The notes under the pieces are model-generated. The model had not been told where the DNA came from. It ran no database searches and saw only the letters and a program-made list of their open reading frames with translations. DNA of 64,000 nt, from positions 21,302,162-21,366,161 of the forward strand of contig OU612067.1 in NCBI GenBank assembly GCA_914767715.1, given 5' to 3'. Shown one piece after another: positions 48,101 through 61,700 of this stretch (within the stretch, counting starts at the first letter, position 1; each line of letters starts with the position of its first letter). The DNA is from Membranipora membranacea (taxonomy: Eukaryota > Bryozoa > Gymnolaemata > Cheilostomatida > Membraniporidae). Made by a program: the position numbers and the translations under genes.

Positions 48101-51100
48101 CAGGTACTATAAACGATTGGGTTCCTCAATTATTTAAAAGTTCTGGGTCCGACTTTATCTCCATTTATCTTAAAGTCGAAATTACATTGCCCCTTTTATC
48201 TGTAACATAATGATGGGATAAAATCGGAATAACAATTATACTGTTTTCAAAAATTGCCAAAAACCATGTGTTAATGCTAAACTGTATCATGATTTTTTAT
48301 CAGCCTTTGGATGTGTGAAACTGAGATGGTTTTTGGATTATATGGAACTTATTAAGATGTCAGGCAACGCAGATACAGCCAGCACCAAGTTATTATAACT
48401 ATTTAAAAATCAGAAAGATAAACTTCATCCCAAACCCTTTTAAGAAATCAAACATTATAAATTGAAACTTTAATCTGCTCACAGACCACATTTAACTCAT
48501 TTAATCTAACTTCATTAGCAAACCGACACCGGTGTGCCTTCTATCAAATGTCGGCCCTGTGGAACAAACTGTCCAACAACCTGGAATACAAAAAGACTCA
48601 GGCCACCTTTGGCACTCAGGTGCTACTTCCTGTCTTGAGGTGCTGACTTTTTTCATCACGTATTTTTGCCACATCTCGTATGGTGTATGGACTGGTACCT
48701 CAAAAAACAAAAAACCTTAACACGGTGATAGCGCATGTTTTGGCCTTATCTCTGCCGCACCCAAATACATTCTAATTTCAAAATTTTTAATTTGTTGATG
48801 AAGTTGAAAACAAACATACCAAATCTTTGAGGCATGTATTAGAATATGTTCACCTACAGGATGCCTGGCTCTAGTGAGATCTTACTGCCATATAAAAACT
48901 GGTTTAGGAATAGGTTACTTGACTTATAAAATACTATCTGATCTAGGCAGTCTGGTGTGAGACTCTTTTCATTATGTATTACTGGCAGCTGTTGTTGTAT
49001 TGTGCCTCAAAAGCTAGATGATCATGATCAGACTGTGCTTGTAAATGACGATCGCACGTCTATCTGGTTTCTCTGCTAAACCTCAGTCGTACTATTAGAC
49101 GCTTGAAAAATTTGTCAACTCACTTTCATTTTGTTGACAACGAAGAATTTACACTTGGCCTCTCAAAAAGTTAAGGCTGACAACCAAAGACGCATCTCTT
49201 GCAGTTCATTCGTTTCATACCCTATGTAAGAGATTGCCGTGTCAGCAAACCTGGAGACGGTTTGCTTGCTTGTGTAATATTTGTAGCATTTCTTAATGTA
49301 GCTCAGTGGCCTTTTGGGACAGTGCTCTATCAAGTTGTTACTAAACTGCTGGCCTGGGGGATCCTTGTGCATTTTAACTTTCAACAATTCAATAAACATC
49401 GACACAAGAATAATTTGGTTATATCTCAGCAGTGCTACTCCAAAGACTATTCTTTTTGGATTTTGAATTTTGATGTAGGACTGCCTTGTCCGATCACAAA
49501 TGTTGTTTTACCTTTTGAAGCTCTTATAATGACAGTAGGTCACTATACTTTCTTGTACACAATTTTTCTAAATTAGAAACAAGGTGACATCAGACAATAA
49601 TCTTAATCTTCAAAAAATCGTTCTAATAATCATCATACATTGAATAGTTAACAATAACATAATTAAAGTTAAGCAGAGACAAAATTATACTCAACCATGT
49701 TAAGGAGGGTGGCAACAAGTAATTTATTCTAAATCTACATTTGGAAAATTAATTATATACAAAGATCGGCAAGTGAAAATGCATCTGTAATTCGCTGTCG
49801 GGACAACTCCGAATAAATTCTTCATATTTGAAATGACCATAGCTTAAAAAGTATTTAAGTTTTAGTTTGAGACTTTCAGGAAGTGAAGCAAGCATGTGAA
49901 TCTAGCCTCTGTACATTTTTTGAGTGAATCTGAAAAACGAAAGAAAAGTCCTCGTCTACAGTATAATCAAATCACACTAATTTTTTGGTGCCCTCGAAAT
50001 ATCCGGCAGCATAAAGATCCAAGAAAGCTTTTTCAACTATTTTTTTATCACTCACTATGTTTTAATCTAAAATAACTGTGTAAACCAAATTTATTGTGAT
50101 AGGGACACTCTCTGTGATGTGTAATACAAATAGGTATATTTTTGACAAATTTCAAGTTTTCCTCTCTTTAACCCTCCGATTCAGGTGCGCCCCCAATTTT
50201 AACTCTTTACTACCAGGATATTCTTATTCCCTAGAGTCTTAGCTTCGATTTGATATATAGTGGTGCTTTGTTCCTTCCGATATCACGAAACGCCTTAACG
50301 GAGCCACTTTTTATGGATCTGTCCGTTGACTAATATGAAAGAATGCTTAAGATATAAATCTATGGGTTTACTGTATCATGTTCCTGTTAAATCATAAGTC
50401 AGAAGAGTTTTAGCTGATTTATCCTTAATTGCATATTGGTGAAGTAAGTTTAAAAGGGCTGATTTTCCAAGATTTGTTCGGAATGTGGGTTTAATAATAG
50501 TGCAGTTGCTTCTCAGACAACGCTGATGCTTTCGGGACTTTTGAACTAGATTAAGGATATGCTTAGAAGCTTTGTTTTTTGCAACTTTTTTATGTGTAAA
50601 ATTATGAAATAGGTATTGTCGCCTACTTAGTAGTGTGTGTAAATTTAAAAGCAATCTACCAGTTGTGGCAGAAAATTTCTTGGGAGCAGATACAATAATT
50701 CTGATTGCTCTATTTTGAACATTCTCAATTGTCCCAGTGACCTTTTGTGTAGTATCTAGGTAAATTGCTGAACAATATTCTAATATTGGTCGGACAATGC
50801 TTTTGTAAGTTTTAAGGGATTCTTCAACATTCATGTATTTTTTAAGTTTAGAAATAAGATAGACTAGTTTGTTTGCTCTAGTTGCAACATTAGTAGCATG
50901 GGTATAAAATGTGAGGTCTGTGTCGAGAGCAACTCCCAGAACATTGATTGATAGCTGTGATTCAATTTTTGTGTTTTGAAAACTCAAGTGGTAATAATCT
51001 TTTAGATTCCTGTTTGAGAAGATACAAAATTGCGTTTTCTGAACGTTGAGTTTTAGGAGATGACTGCTATACCATTGAGATGCATCTTCCAATAAAGTGT

Positions 51101-54100
51101 TGGATTTTTCTAGAACCTCTGGTATACTTGTTAGCTCACAGAATAACAAAGTGTCGTCTGCGTAAGCATATGAATTTTCACAATGGAGAGTGGAGCCTTG
51201 TGGGACTCCGCATGTTATTGGTAGTAAATTTGATTTTGACTCTCCGACTTTCATGATTTGGGATCTGCTGGTGAGGTATTATTCTAAGAGCATTACTGAG
51301 GTGGGTGAGAATTGTCTTTTGCCTAGGGTGTGCAAGAGAAGTTTGTGGTTAACAGTGTCAAAGGCTTTTCGGATGTAGCAGGGAGCAGTCTGATCCAGTT
51401 TTGTTTTCCATTCTTGTAGCACAGAAAGCAGCATTTGTTCAGTAGAGTGATTTTGTCTGAAGCCCAATTGTTTGTCAGAGGACAGATTGTGTTTTTCAGG
51501 GAACAGCATCATCTGGTTCTTCATATCAGATTCGTATATTTTGGATATTATTGGGAGGGAGGAGATCGGGTGATAGTTTGATGGGTCATTTTTATCACCT
51601 TTCTTGAAAATTGGTGTCACGACGGCAGATTTTAGGCAATCGGGGAATACTGAGGTATCAGAACATTTGTTTATGAGAAGCGCAAGGGGATATGAGATAA
51701 GATCAACAATTATGTTGTAAATCATTGCTGGCATACCGCTTAAACCTCCTCGTTTGTTCGGTTTAAGTGATTTGATTAGTAGTGTTACTGTTTTACTGGT
51801 TATGGGAGTGAATGAGAAGGTTGGTTGGTTGACTACTGCTTGATTCATGTGTTATGTTGGATCAAATTCTGATTGCCCACCGACCTTGACAAAGAATTCA
51901 TTAAGGGCGCTAGCTATGTCTGTTCCATCATTGTATGTAGTGTTTCTATAGACTATTTGCTCGATGGTGGTCTCAGATGTTCCTGTTCAAAACTTGATTG
52001 GAAGTAACCGGTAATGTCACAAAATATTACACTTCCATGGGCAAGAAGAACTACAACGATCGCCATTTCACGGTAAACTGAGATTGAAGGGATCTGATAT
52101 TATTTAGTAGTATTGTGTGTTGGCAGTAAAAGGGGGCTGTAAAAAGAGGAAACTTGCATTGATTCTCCCCCATTGAACAAGCTTCTGTGGCGCAAATCTG
52201 TCTAAAACAATATATGTTAGAATGTAGAAGAAGATAATTGAATTGTTTTGTATGGAGTGCCATCTGTAAAATAATTGGTCAAAGAATAGATGGGTACATT
52301 TTTACTATGCAGACTATAATCTTTGCATGGTGGATTTCCATGTTTGCCATGTTAACTTTTATGTTTGTATGGTGAATAATGGTGTTTACTTGGTGGATTT
52401 TGATGTTCAGTATGCCAACTTTCATGTTTGTTAGGTAGACTGTCATGTTTAGTGTGTGAATTCCCATGTTTAGTAGGTGAATTTTCAAGTTTAGTAAGGG
52501 AACTTTCATGTTTAGTACGTGAAATTTCATGTTTGATAGGTGAATTATACTGTTTTGCTGGTCAACTGTAAATGCTTTTGTGCATCATGTTTGATAGGTG
52601 GACTTTCATTTTTACTGGGTGGACTTTCATTTGTTGGGTGATCTCTGTGATAAGACCTTACGAGGAAATAGCATCAATGGAGTTGTGTTCTCAATGCAGT
52701 AGCCTGTGATCCTCATAAAATAAAGCTAATATTGAGATACTTGATTCTTGTCAAAATTTATTTAAGCTTTCAATCATCACAATGGAAGTGGTTTCGGTTC
52801 AACGCATCAACACATAAATGGGAATTATGACCCCTGAATAAGATCTCTCGCACAAAATTGTACCCCAAAACATGCATAATGTTGTACTTGGTAATTAATC
52901 ATCTTGATGGCATTAGGCTTTAAGCAGGACAACCATATCTTAGCAAGATCAAACCTTCAATACAGGTCCATTAGATGAACTTTGTATTGCACACGGTCTG
53001 AGTGTGAACTTCCATAGGGTACTGTTATATTCACCGCACTGTATCCAATTCCTAACTTGCGAAGCACTTTATACGGTTACTGCCTCTTGGCCAATTCGCT
53101 AAGATCGAAGTGTCACTGTCAATGGCCAATTAGTGCCAGTTCAGGTGTGGCAGCTCCCTGCTCACCCATGATTAGGAGGTGTTCTATGGCCTCATCTCTA
53201 GGATGCATCACATTCTCAGTATCTGGATTTAAGGCACCTTGCATCCCTCTTTGGAATCAGCATATTCTTCTGCTCCTGGGTTACATCAAGGTGTGCATCA
53301 TGATTGTGCAGCAAGCTGCCAGAAACTGAAACAGGCACTACTTGCCCATAGGGAGTGACGCTTTGATCTTAGCCAATAGGGCTAAAAGCGAAAACATGTA
53401 TTGCATTGTAACGTACCCTACTGAAGTTCACACTCAGACAGTGTGTAATACAAAGTTCATCTAATAAACCTGTATTGAAGATATGGTTGTCTTGTTTAAA
53501 GCCTAATGCCATCAACATGATTAATTACCAAATACAATATTATGCATGTTTTGGAGTTCGATTTTGGGTGAGAGATCTTATTCAGGGGGCATAATTCCCA
53601 TTTATACGATGCAATTAACCGAAACCAATTTCATTACTATTATTGAAAGCCTAAATATAAGCTTTGACCGTGGTCAAGTATCTCAATATTAACTTTATTT
53701 TATGAGGATCACAGGCTACTGCATTGCGAACACAACTCCACTTATGCTATTTCCTCGTAATGTCCTATAACAGAGATCACCCAACAAATGAAAGTCCACC
53801 CAGTAAAAATGAAAGTCCACCTATAAAACATGATGCACAAAAGCATTTACAAATGACCAGCAAAACAGTATAATTCACCTACTAAACATGAAAGTTCACC
53901 TTCTAAACATGAAAGTCTGCCTACTAAACATGGGAATTCACACACTAAACATGAAAGTTGGTATACTGAACATCAAAATCCACCAGGTAAACACCATTAT
54001 TCACCATATAAACATGAAAGTTGACATGGCAAAAATGGAAATCCACCATGCAAAGATTAAAGTCCGCATAGTCAAAATGTACCCATCTATTCTTTGACCA

Positions 54101-55652
54101 ATTATTTTACAGATGGCACTCCATAGTTTAGAGACCGGAGCAAGCAAGAAAGTAAGATTCACATACAAAATAATTGGGAAATAAATAGAGGTTCTGTTAG
54201 GATTCACTCACATCAAGTAAATAATAAGACTAGCTACATCTCTGACAATCGGAATCACAATAAGTCTTACACCCACAACCAATATACCCAGATTTGGTTG
54301 GAAGTGTAAGGAATGGATGGATTGGCTTGCAAGACATACCAAGATAACCCCCATTTGTGGTCAGTGGATTGGTGTGCTGTAGGAAGTATTACATTTGTGC
54401 TTGGGACTAAAAGCAATAAATCATTAACAGCTCTCTCGACACCAATCACCTCACCTGTCAGTACATGGCAATAGTATAGCAATAGAATGCCGGGCCTGCA
54501 GCACTAAAGTGTTGGAGATCCTGGGTTTAGTTCCAATTGCAAGGATGCAGGATAGTTTTTAGACATATCTGTTGCAGAAACTTCCACAGTTCAAGGTTAT
54601 CAGATATCCGCAACCCGTTTTCCCTTACGGCCCAAATATTTCCAAATAATGGATTGCCACTGGTCTTTTTTAAATTCAAGACCTGACTGATGTAAGTTAA
54701 CTGCTGGCTGCAGAGGGGTCTGTTTAGGTCTGTGTATTCTGCTATTAGGTAACATGATTCAAACACCACTCTAATATTTAAATCGTATTCACACTCATAT
54801 AAATGCGATCATTGCTTCAACCATCAGTGGTAATTGCAAGCTTTATTTTGCCAATATAATTTTTAGGTATGCTTTAGGTTTCCTACTGGATCACATCTCC
54901 AACTTCATGGTTGGTCAGACACAATCCATGTAATATAAAAAAATGCCATAGTATAATTATCATCGAATGAATCATTTATACAAATAATCCTATCACCCTT
55001 CTTGAATAAACCATGTCTATTCACAGTGTTCGTTTGTAACGGAATCCCACAATCAGCTAATTGGACAGTTCTATCAGGTTATGTCAGCTCTGATCCTCCA
55101 AGTACAAATATAAGAACGTCCAGAGTTATATGTACCACTACAGTCAGAAACCTTCCTCCGAACACTTCAGTACGCTTTGAGGCTAAAGATTTCAGATATA
55201 CTGGAGGAAGTGATAGAGGTTATGCTGTTTTAATTGGGGACAATTCAAGAGCATTTAAGAAGAATGATGTGGTTTTGCGAAATACTGACTCTGAAGGAGA
55301 AATTAGGGTTAAGACCATTGCTCTGAGTTGGCCTGAAGAAGATGACCAGTTACGCTTCAACTACAAATATACTGGTGAGCAAATAGAAATTTGGCATATT
55401 GCTGAACATCTCCTTTGAATTGGCAGGTGTAAGGTGCAGAGGTGATGATGAACACAACATCAAAATTATGTCATGATTATCCTGATGCCAGCATGTCATC
55501 ATGGATAGTACTAGATAGTCACAACTGTGATCATCTAGTACTATCATCTGTGATCTATCATCTGTACTATCATACTACTATCTATATGTACTATATGTAC
55601 TATATGTACTATCATGTACTATATGTACTATATGTACTATATGTACATGTAC

Positions 55653-55688
<36 letters not shown>

Positions 55689-55719
55689 CATGTACTATAT
55701 GTACTATATGTACATGTAC

Positions 55720-55755
<36 letters not shown>

Positions 55756-58700
55756 CTATATGTACTATATGTACTATATGTACTATCATCTGTACTATCT
55801 GTACTATCATCTGTACTATCAACTGTGATCATCTAGTATTGATTGTTGAATTCTTGAAGCGCAAGGCTGAAAAAATCTGAGCTCCAGAAAAATTGACAAT
55901 AAATCTGGGTAATTTTCACCCAAAATGAACAAAGGCAAGAAGAGAAAACTCATTTCCAGTAATGATCCTGATGAGGATGATGCTGAGGATAATATCTTCA
56001 CCTATTCGCTCAACAAGTTGAAGGCATTACAAAAGAAAATCGACTCTACTACCACTGATGAGTCTATCACCATAAAAGGTAATCCGGGAAACATCCAAAT
56101 TGTCGTTGACTGCAGCACAGCTGTTTTTGAGCTTGTCAGATCTATATTTCAAACATCAATTCAGGAGCAATATCTTTATGTAACTAGGAAAATGAATAAA
56201 GATAAGGACAAAAACACAACAGCCACCATATTCACCGTGAAAAACAAGAAGAAATCGGATAGACGCCTTTATACTGCAAACTTTTACCATACCACCTCTA
56301 GAATACTGGTGAATGCTATCAAAGATGTGGATGTGTTTATAAGTCACTACTCTAAGCTGGTAGGTGAATTACAGCCAGAAACAATTGCCAATTTAAACGA
56401 GAAAGTCCGTTCCTCATGCTCAAATGCAATGGAATCGCTAAAAAGTAAACAAACCAATGCCAACAGCAGCACAACTCAACAACAAAGCACACAAGGTGCT
56501 CTAGGGGGATCTACAGTTTCACTGCCAGAGTCTTCTCAGTGTTCCCTGTCTGAGACAATGGAGACTTCTGCTCCATTCGTCGACAGCGCTCCCAGTCATT
56601 CCAGGGACAGAGATTGTGGGGAGAGTCCCGGATGTGCGTCATGCAGAACTCTACATGGCGTGCTTTCTATTATGATGGAGAAGATGGACAGCATGCAGGA
56701 GAAGATGGACAACATGCAGGTTAAATTGGATAAAATTACTAGTGCTTTTTCTGAGAGCCCTAGTACAAAGGAATGTCCATCAAATTCCAAAAATACCGTA
56801 CAACAAACATATCTTCCAACTCAAACTCTTAACACCACACAACAATGGTCATCAGTTGCAAGCAGCAGTAGACAACTCCACAGAAATATTCCTTCATCAA
56901 CAACACATCAAAACACACCAACACCAAGTTCACCGGCAACTACATCCAACACACCAGATCACATGCCATCTATTACAAAAACAACTCGTCCAAACAACTT
57001 CAACCCCAAGCACTGCATCGTAATAAGTATCAACAAGTCATCAAAAACCTACCAAAACTATAATCAAGACAACATCAGACGTGAGATTAACCATGAATTC
57101 GGCCCAACAATCATAGAAAACATAACGACCTACAATTTCAAGACAGAATCTCCAAAAATTATGCTGCACCTTCGCGATGAAAAGACCGTGACCAAGTTGA
57201 TAAACACTTGGAATACATTACTATTTGAAAATTCGCAAGTAAGAAAGACAATCAATCCAGAATCAGCAAAAGTCAACACTGGTATGCTGAGAGGCATTCC
57301 TATCGATGCTGATGATGAACTTGTAATAAAAGAGATATCACAGAATTTCCCCAACTCTTCAGCTATAAGGATTTACAAAGGGGAAAAGAAAATGCGCATC
57401 TTTAAAGTAAAGTTTGACACTCAGGACCAATACAACAAGGTCCTCAGTCAAGGTATGATTTTAGACTCACTTAAACTTAAATGCCATTTTGAAAAACTTC
57501 TATGATGGCAACGAATTTTCATAGCGCATATCTTAATATCCGTGGATTGGCAAGCAAACTGGAAGAGGTTCGTTTAATTCTTAGTGATCACAAATTTAGT
57601 ATACTGTGTTTGGCTGAAACATTTTTGAATGAAAATGATGACAGCTGCCTATATGAGGTACCAGGATATAAGATGATAAGAAGGGATAGGCTCTGTAACA
57701 ATGGTGGGGGATTACTCTGCTATGTCCATGATTCACTGGTCATTGAACATCTGGAAAATTTAGATCTTTACATGGATGAGAGTATAACAGTCAAGGTCAG
57801 ACCCAGAAGCCAAAAGAGTTTTTTGGTCACATACTTATATAGACCTCCCCAATCAAAAGCATCATGGAACACAGACTTTTCAGAGTTTGTCGAGCGTTGT
57901 TATGGTTTGAACGATGAAATTATAATATTTGGTGATTTCAATATTGATTTGCTGAATCCAACTTCGAAAAACAGGTGGTTAGATAATGTTACCTCTCCAC
58001 TACTGTTGAATCAACTTATATCTGAACCCACTCGCATAACTAATTCATCAAGGACACTAATTGACCACATCTATTCAAGTAAAAGTGACAATATTGCTAA
58101 ATCTGGTGTCATCAAATATTCACTGAGTGATCATTTCATGATAGTAGCTTCAAGAGAGATTGATAGAAATGTTAAAATATCTAAACAAAGATGTAAGGTA
58201 ACATTTTTGGATTATTCATTTGCAACACCTGAAAACATTTTTAACACATTCTCAAGGGAAAATTTTGGTTACGTACTGTATGAAAGATCAATAGACTCAA
58301 TGTTTGAGAAGTTCTATAGCCATTTGAATCATCTTATATCAAAACTCGTGTTTGAGAAGACTCGTTTTGTAAGAACGCATAATCTTCCAAAATGGTTGGA
58401 TGATGAGGTAAAAATGAACATCAAAATCAGAGATCAACTCAAACAAAACGGTGATTGGGAAGGATATAAAAAACAGCGAAATTATGTCACTAATATGATC
58501 AGACAAAAGAAGAAAAGAGCTATTTCTAATATTATTAAAGAGTCTAAAGGTAATACAAAACCTGTTTGGGATGTATTAAAGAATAAAAAGAAGGAGACTT
58601 TCCCTGCGACAAATTTGAGTGCAGATCAATTTAACAGCCATTTCACATCCATTGCAAAATCAATCACAAAGAACCTTGTCGTAACAGATGAGATGACATT

Positions 58701-61700
58701 TCCCGTATCCAAACATAATTTGACAGACATACCACAATTCACCCCTTTCACATGTACAAGAATATTGTTCCACATTCCTGATAGTAAAAGTACAGGACCT
58801 GACAGAATTACAGTGAAGATGTTGAAGCTTGTTTGGCCTTATATTGTGGATATTGTCACCGATATGTTTAACAGGGTTTTAAGCAAAGGACAGTTCCCTT
58901 CAACATGGAAACTAGCTCGAGTTTCACCAATACATAAATCTGGGGATATAAATAACCCATCAAATTATAGGCCAATTTCAGTCTTGCCTGTTCTTTCAAA
59001 AATATTTGAGAAACACATAAATCACCATCTGCAAGAATATCTCACTAAGAACAAAATCATCCATGAGCTTCAATGTGGATTTAGAAAAGGCCATTCTTGT
59101 TCAGACAGTTTATTTAAAATTATTTCAGACTCTTTGGTGGAGAAAATTAATGGAAATGTTATGACATTACTTTTTCTGGATTTTAAAAAGGCATTTGACT
59201 GTGTATCCCATGTTTTACTACACAATAAGTTGAAGGCTTGCGGCATCGGAGGAAATATGTTAAAACTTCTTGACACCTTTCTGACAGACAGAAGGCAGTT
59301 TGTTAAACTCAATAATATTGAATCTTGTAGATTGCCTATCACAATAGGGGTCCCTCAAGGTTCAATCCTAGCACCAACTTTGTTTCTCATCTTCATAAAT
59401 GATTTATTAACTTCATCAAAATCAGACTCATCATCATATGCATATGCTGATGATACAGTGTTCCTGTCATCTAATAAAAACCTTCAGCAACTAAAGGCAA
59501 AGGCATCTGAAGATTTAAGTGGCATTTTGGATTGGTGCAATCGTAACCGGATGGTTATAAATGTTCAGAAATCTCATTACATGCTACTTAATATCTCAGA
59601 TCCGCTTTATGACCTGGAACTGTACATAGGGCATGAAAAACTAAACAGACAGAGAACTACAAGGCTTCTGGGTTTTGTGTTGAATGACTCGCTTTCATGG
59701 CAGGATCATCTAGAGTATATATATAAAAAGGTACAACGGAATGTTTACCTACTTCAAAATTTGAGATACTTCTTGGATATAGCAAGTGCCCGCACATTTT
59801 ACTTCCAGTTTATCTATTGTCACCTTATATATGGTATCCATATCATTGGCAACTTGTCCTGCAATAATGCCCTCAATAGATTATTTTTGTTGCAAAAACG
59901 GGCTTTACGCATTATCGCCAATGTGCATTACATCCCGTATTATCTCATTTCAACCGAATCCATTACACAATCATTACAACTCCTACCTCTTCCTAAGCTT
60001 GTTTGTTATTTCACTTCACTTTTTGCGCATAAGATAAACAATTTTTTAACACCTCCATTTATATATAGAGGATTTAAAAACACTACCAAGTTCAATTTTC
60101 GTGATAAACATTTACTTTTATATCATACAGACAATCTAAGATACAAAGTTTCTGCTACATACAATTCTTTACCGTTACATTTGAGATCTAAAGAGAAGTT
60201 CAGTTCATTCAAAACTTTACTTTTCAACCATATATTATCGACTTGACCAACATCATTGATGATATTATTTCCCTTCTGTTTCTCTTTTTTTGTTATAAAA
60301 AAAATTGTTTTCTGGCACTGAGTGCAAAACATTTCGAATGAGATGACTTTTGATGCCAATAAAAAGTATATATATATATCAGAAATATTATGATATTTTA
60401 ATCTAAAATGTTAATATTGGCTTCATTTCTCAGCCCCTGACTCTAAAAACTCAATGAAAGTGTGCAGTATTTCCAATTGACTCATATACACTCAGTACAA
60501 GTAGTATCTAACTTGTTTTAATGCTTTCAGTTCTTCAATGTGATGTAACACCTGACATTAACAGAACTTTACTTGACTCCATAACTTCTGACCACCCTTA
60601 CTTACCTGGCACTGTGGCGGAGTATCAGTGCATACAGAATTATCAGTTCAAGGCTGACTCGACAATCAGCTGTCAGGTTAATGAGATGTCAAAGGCGGCT
60701 GAATGGACTGGTGCGGAAATGGTGCAGTGCAAGCCAGGTAATAAGGATTAAGTAACTAGCTTCGAAGTATCATATCCAATATCAGCGAAATATGTTGTAG
60801 AGGTTAAGATATCCTTAGCAGATGAAATGTTTGGTCGAAAGAGACTGTGGAGGTAAACTGCACAATGATTTCAATCATCTATATTGTTTAATTTTGCAAT
60901 CAGACTCTCTAATTCGAAGTTATTGACAGTTTTCATTTTTTAATGACAGCCCCGTGGTGTGTTAACAACCCAGAAACACTCCCAAACACATTCCAGACAG
61001 CTGTGAGTGTGAACAGAACAATCTCATACAGATGTGATGAAGGATATGAATCAGATGGTCAGAAGTCAGTTAACATCACCTGTATCTCTATTGATGAGGA
61101 TAATATACCCTGGACATGGAATGATACAGATATAAATGAGCAGCTCAGCTGTCAGCCAGGTAAAGGTTTCTATTGTGTTCACTTGTCTCATGAATTGAAA
61201 CAGCTAGGCATTGAGAGGTATAATATAGTATAGGTATAGATACAGCAACTTGATATTCAGAGAGCTTGATTTTTATCACTCTTGTAGTTCAGCATATTTT
61301 GTAGCTCAGCTTGATGCAGCTAGTTATGTACAATTGCATAAATTTGATCTCTGCTTTCTTTTGATTTACTTTGATGAGCCCATTTTCCAGTATATATATA
61401 ATGTATAAATATATAAATCTGCATTTTCCCAAACATGATTTAGAATGTCATATTAAAGCAATAAAAACTAAAGAAATATATTTTCAGTTCGGTGTAACTT
61501 GAGTGAAATCTACAATATAAGCAATGGTCGTCTGGACAATCTCACACGAGTATACAGATATGGAGACACAGTGGACTATAACTGTGATGGAGGATTCACG
61601 AAGACAGTGACAAAAAACCTGAGATGTCTGAGTGATAAATCCTGGTCAGCTGTACCTCTCTGTGAGGAAGGTTAGTTAATTTTCTCGTCTTTCATATCTT

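Larger units (their letters stand above)
52251..54125. repeat. 1.9-kb inverted repeat with snRNA-headed elements at the centre
   Basis: The left arm (from TATGGAGTGCCATCTG at 52251 to about 53050) is the reverse complement of the right arm (about 53400 to CAGATGGCACTCCATA at 54110-54125). Each arm carries an array of about 21-bp units (CATGTTTAGTAGGTGAA type; 52290-52560 and 53850-54090) with different unit numbers. The centre holds two U2-headed elements facing each other. It lies in intron 1 of the + receptor. Confidence 0.85.

Noticed and set aside
49163-49576. Overlapping 80- and 125-residue frames on opposite strands
   Set aside because: No domain, no splice support, and located inside a repeat-rich intron.
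53888-54097. Leu/Asn/Met/Lys repeat frame (and its partner at 52279-52530)
   Set aside because: Both lie in 21-bp arrays in the arms of an inverted repeat and mirror each other.
55442-55880. Three overlapping frames of Met/Tyr/Cys/Ile strings
   Set aside because: By-products of the TATATGTAC/ATGTAT microsatellite.
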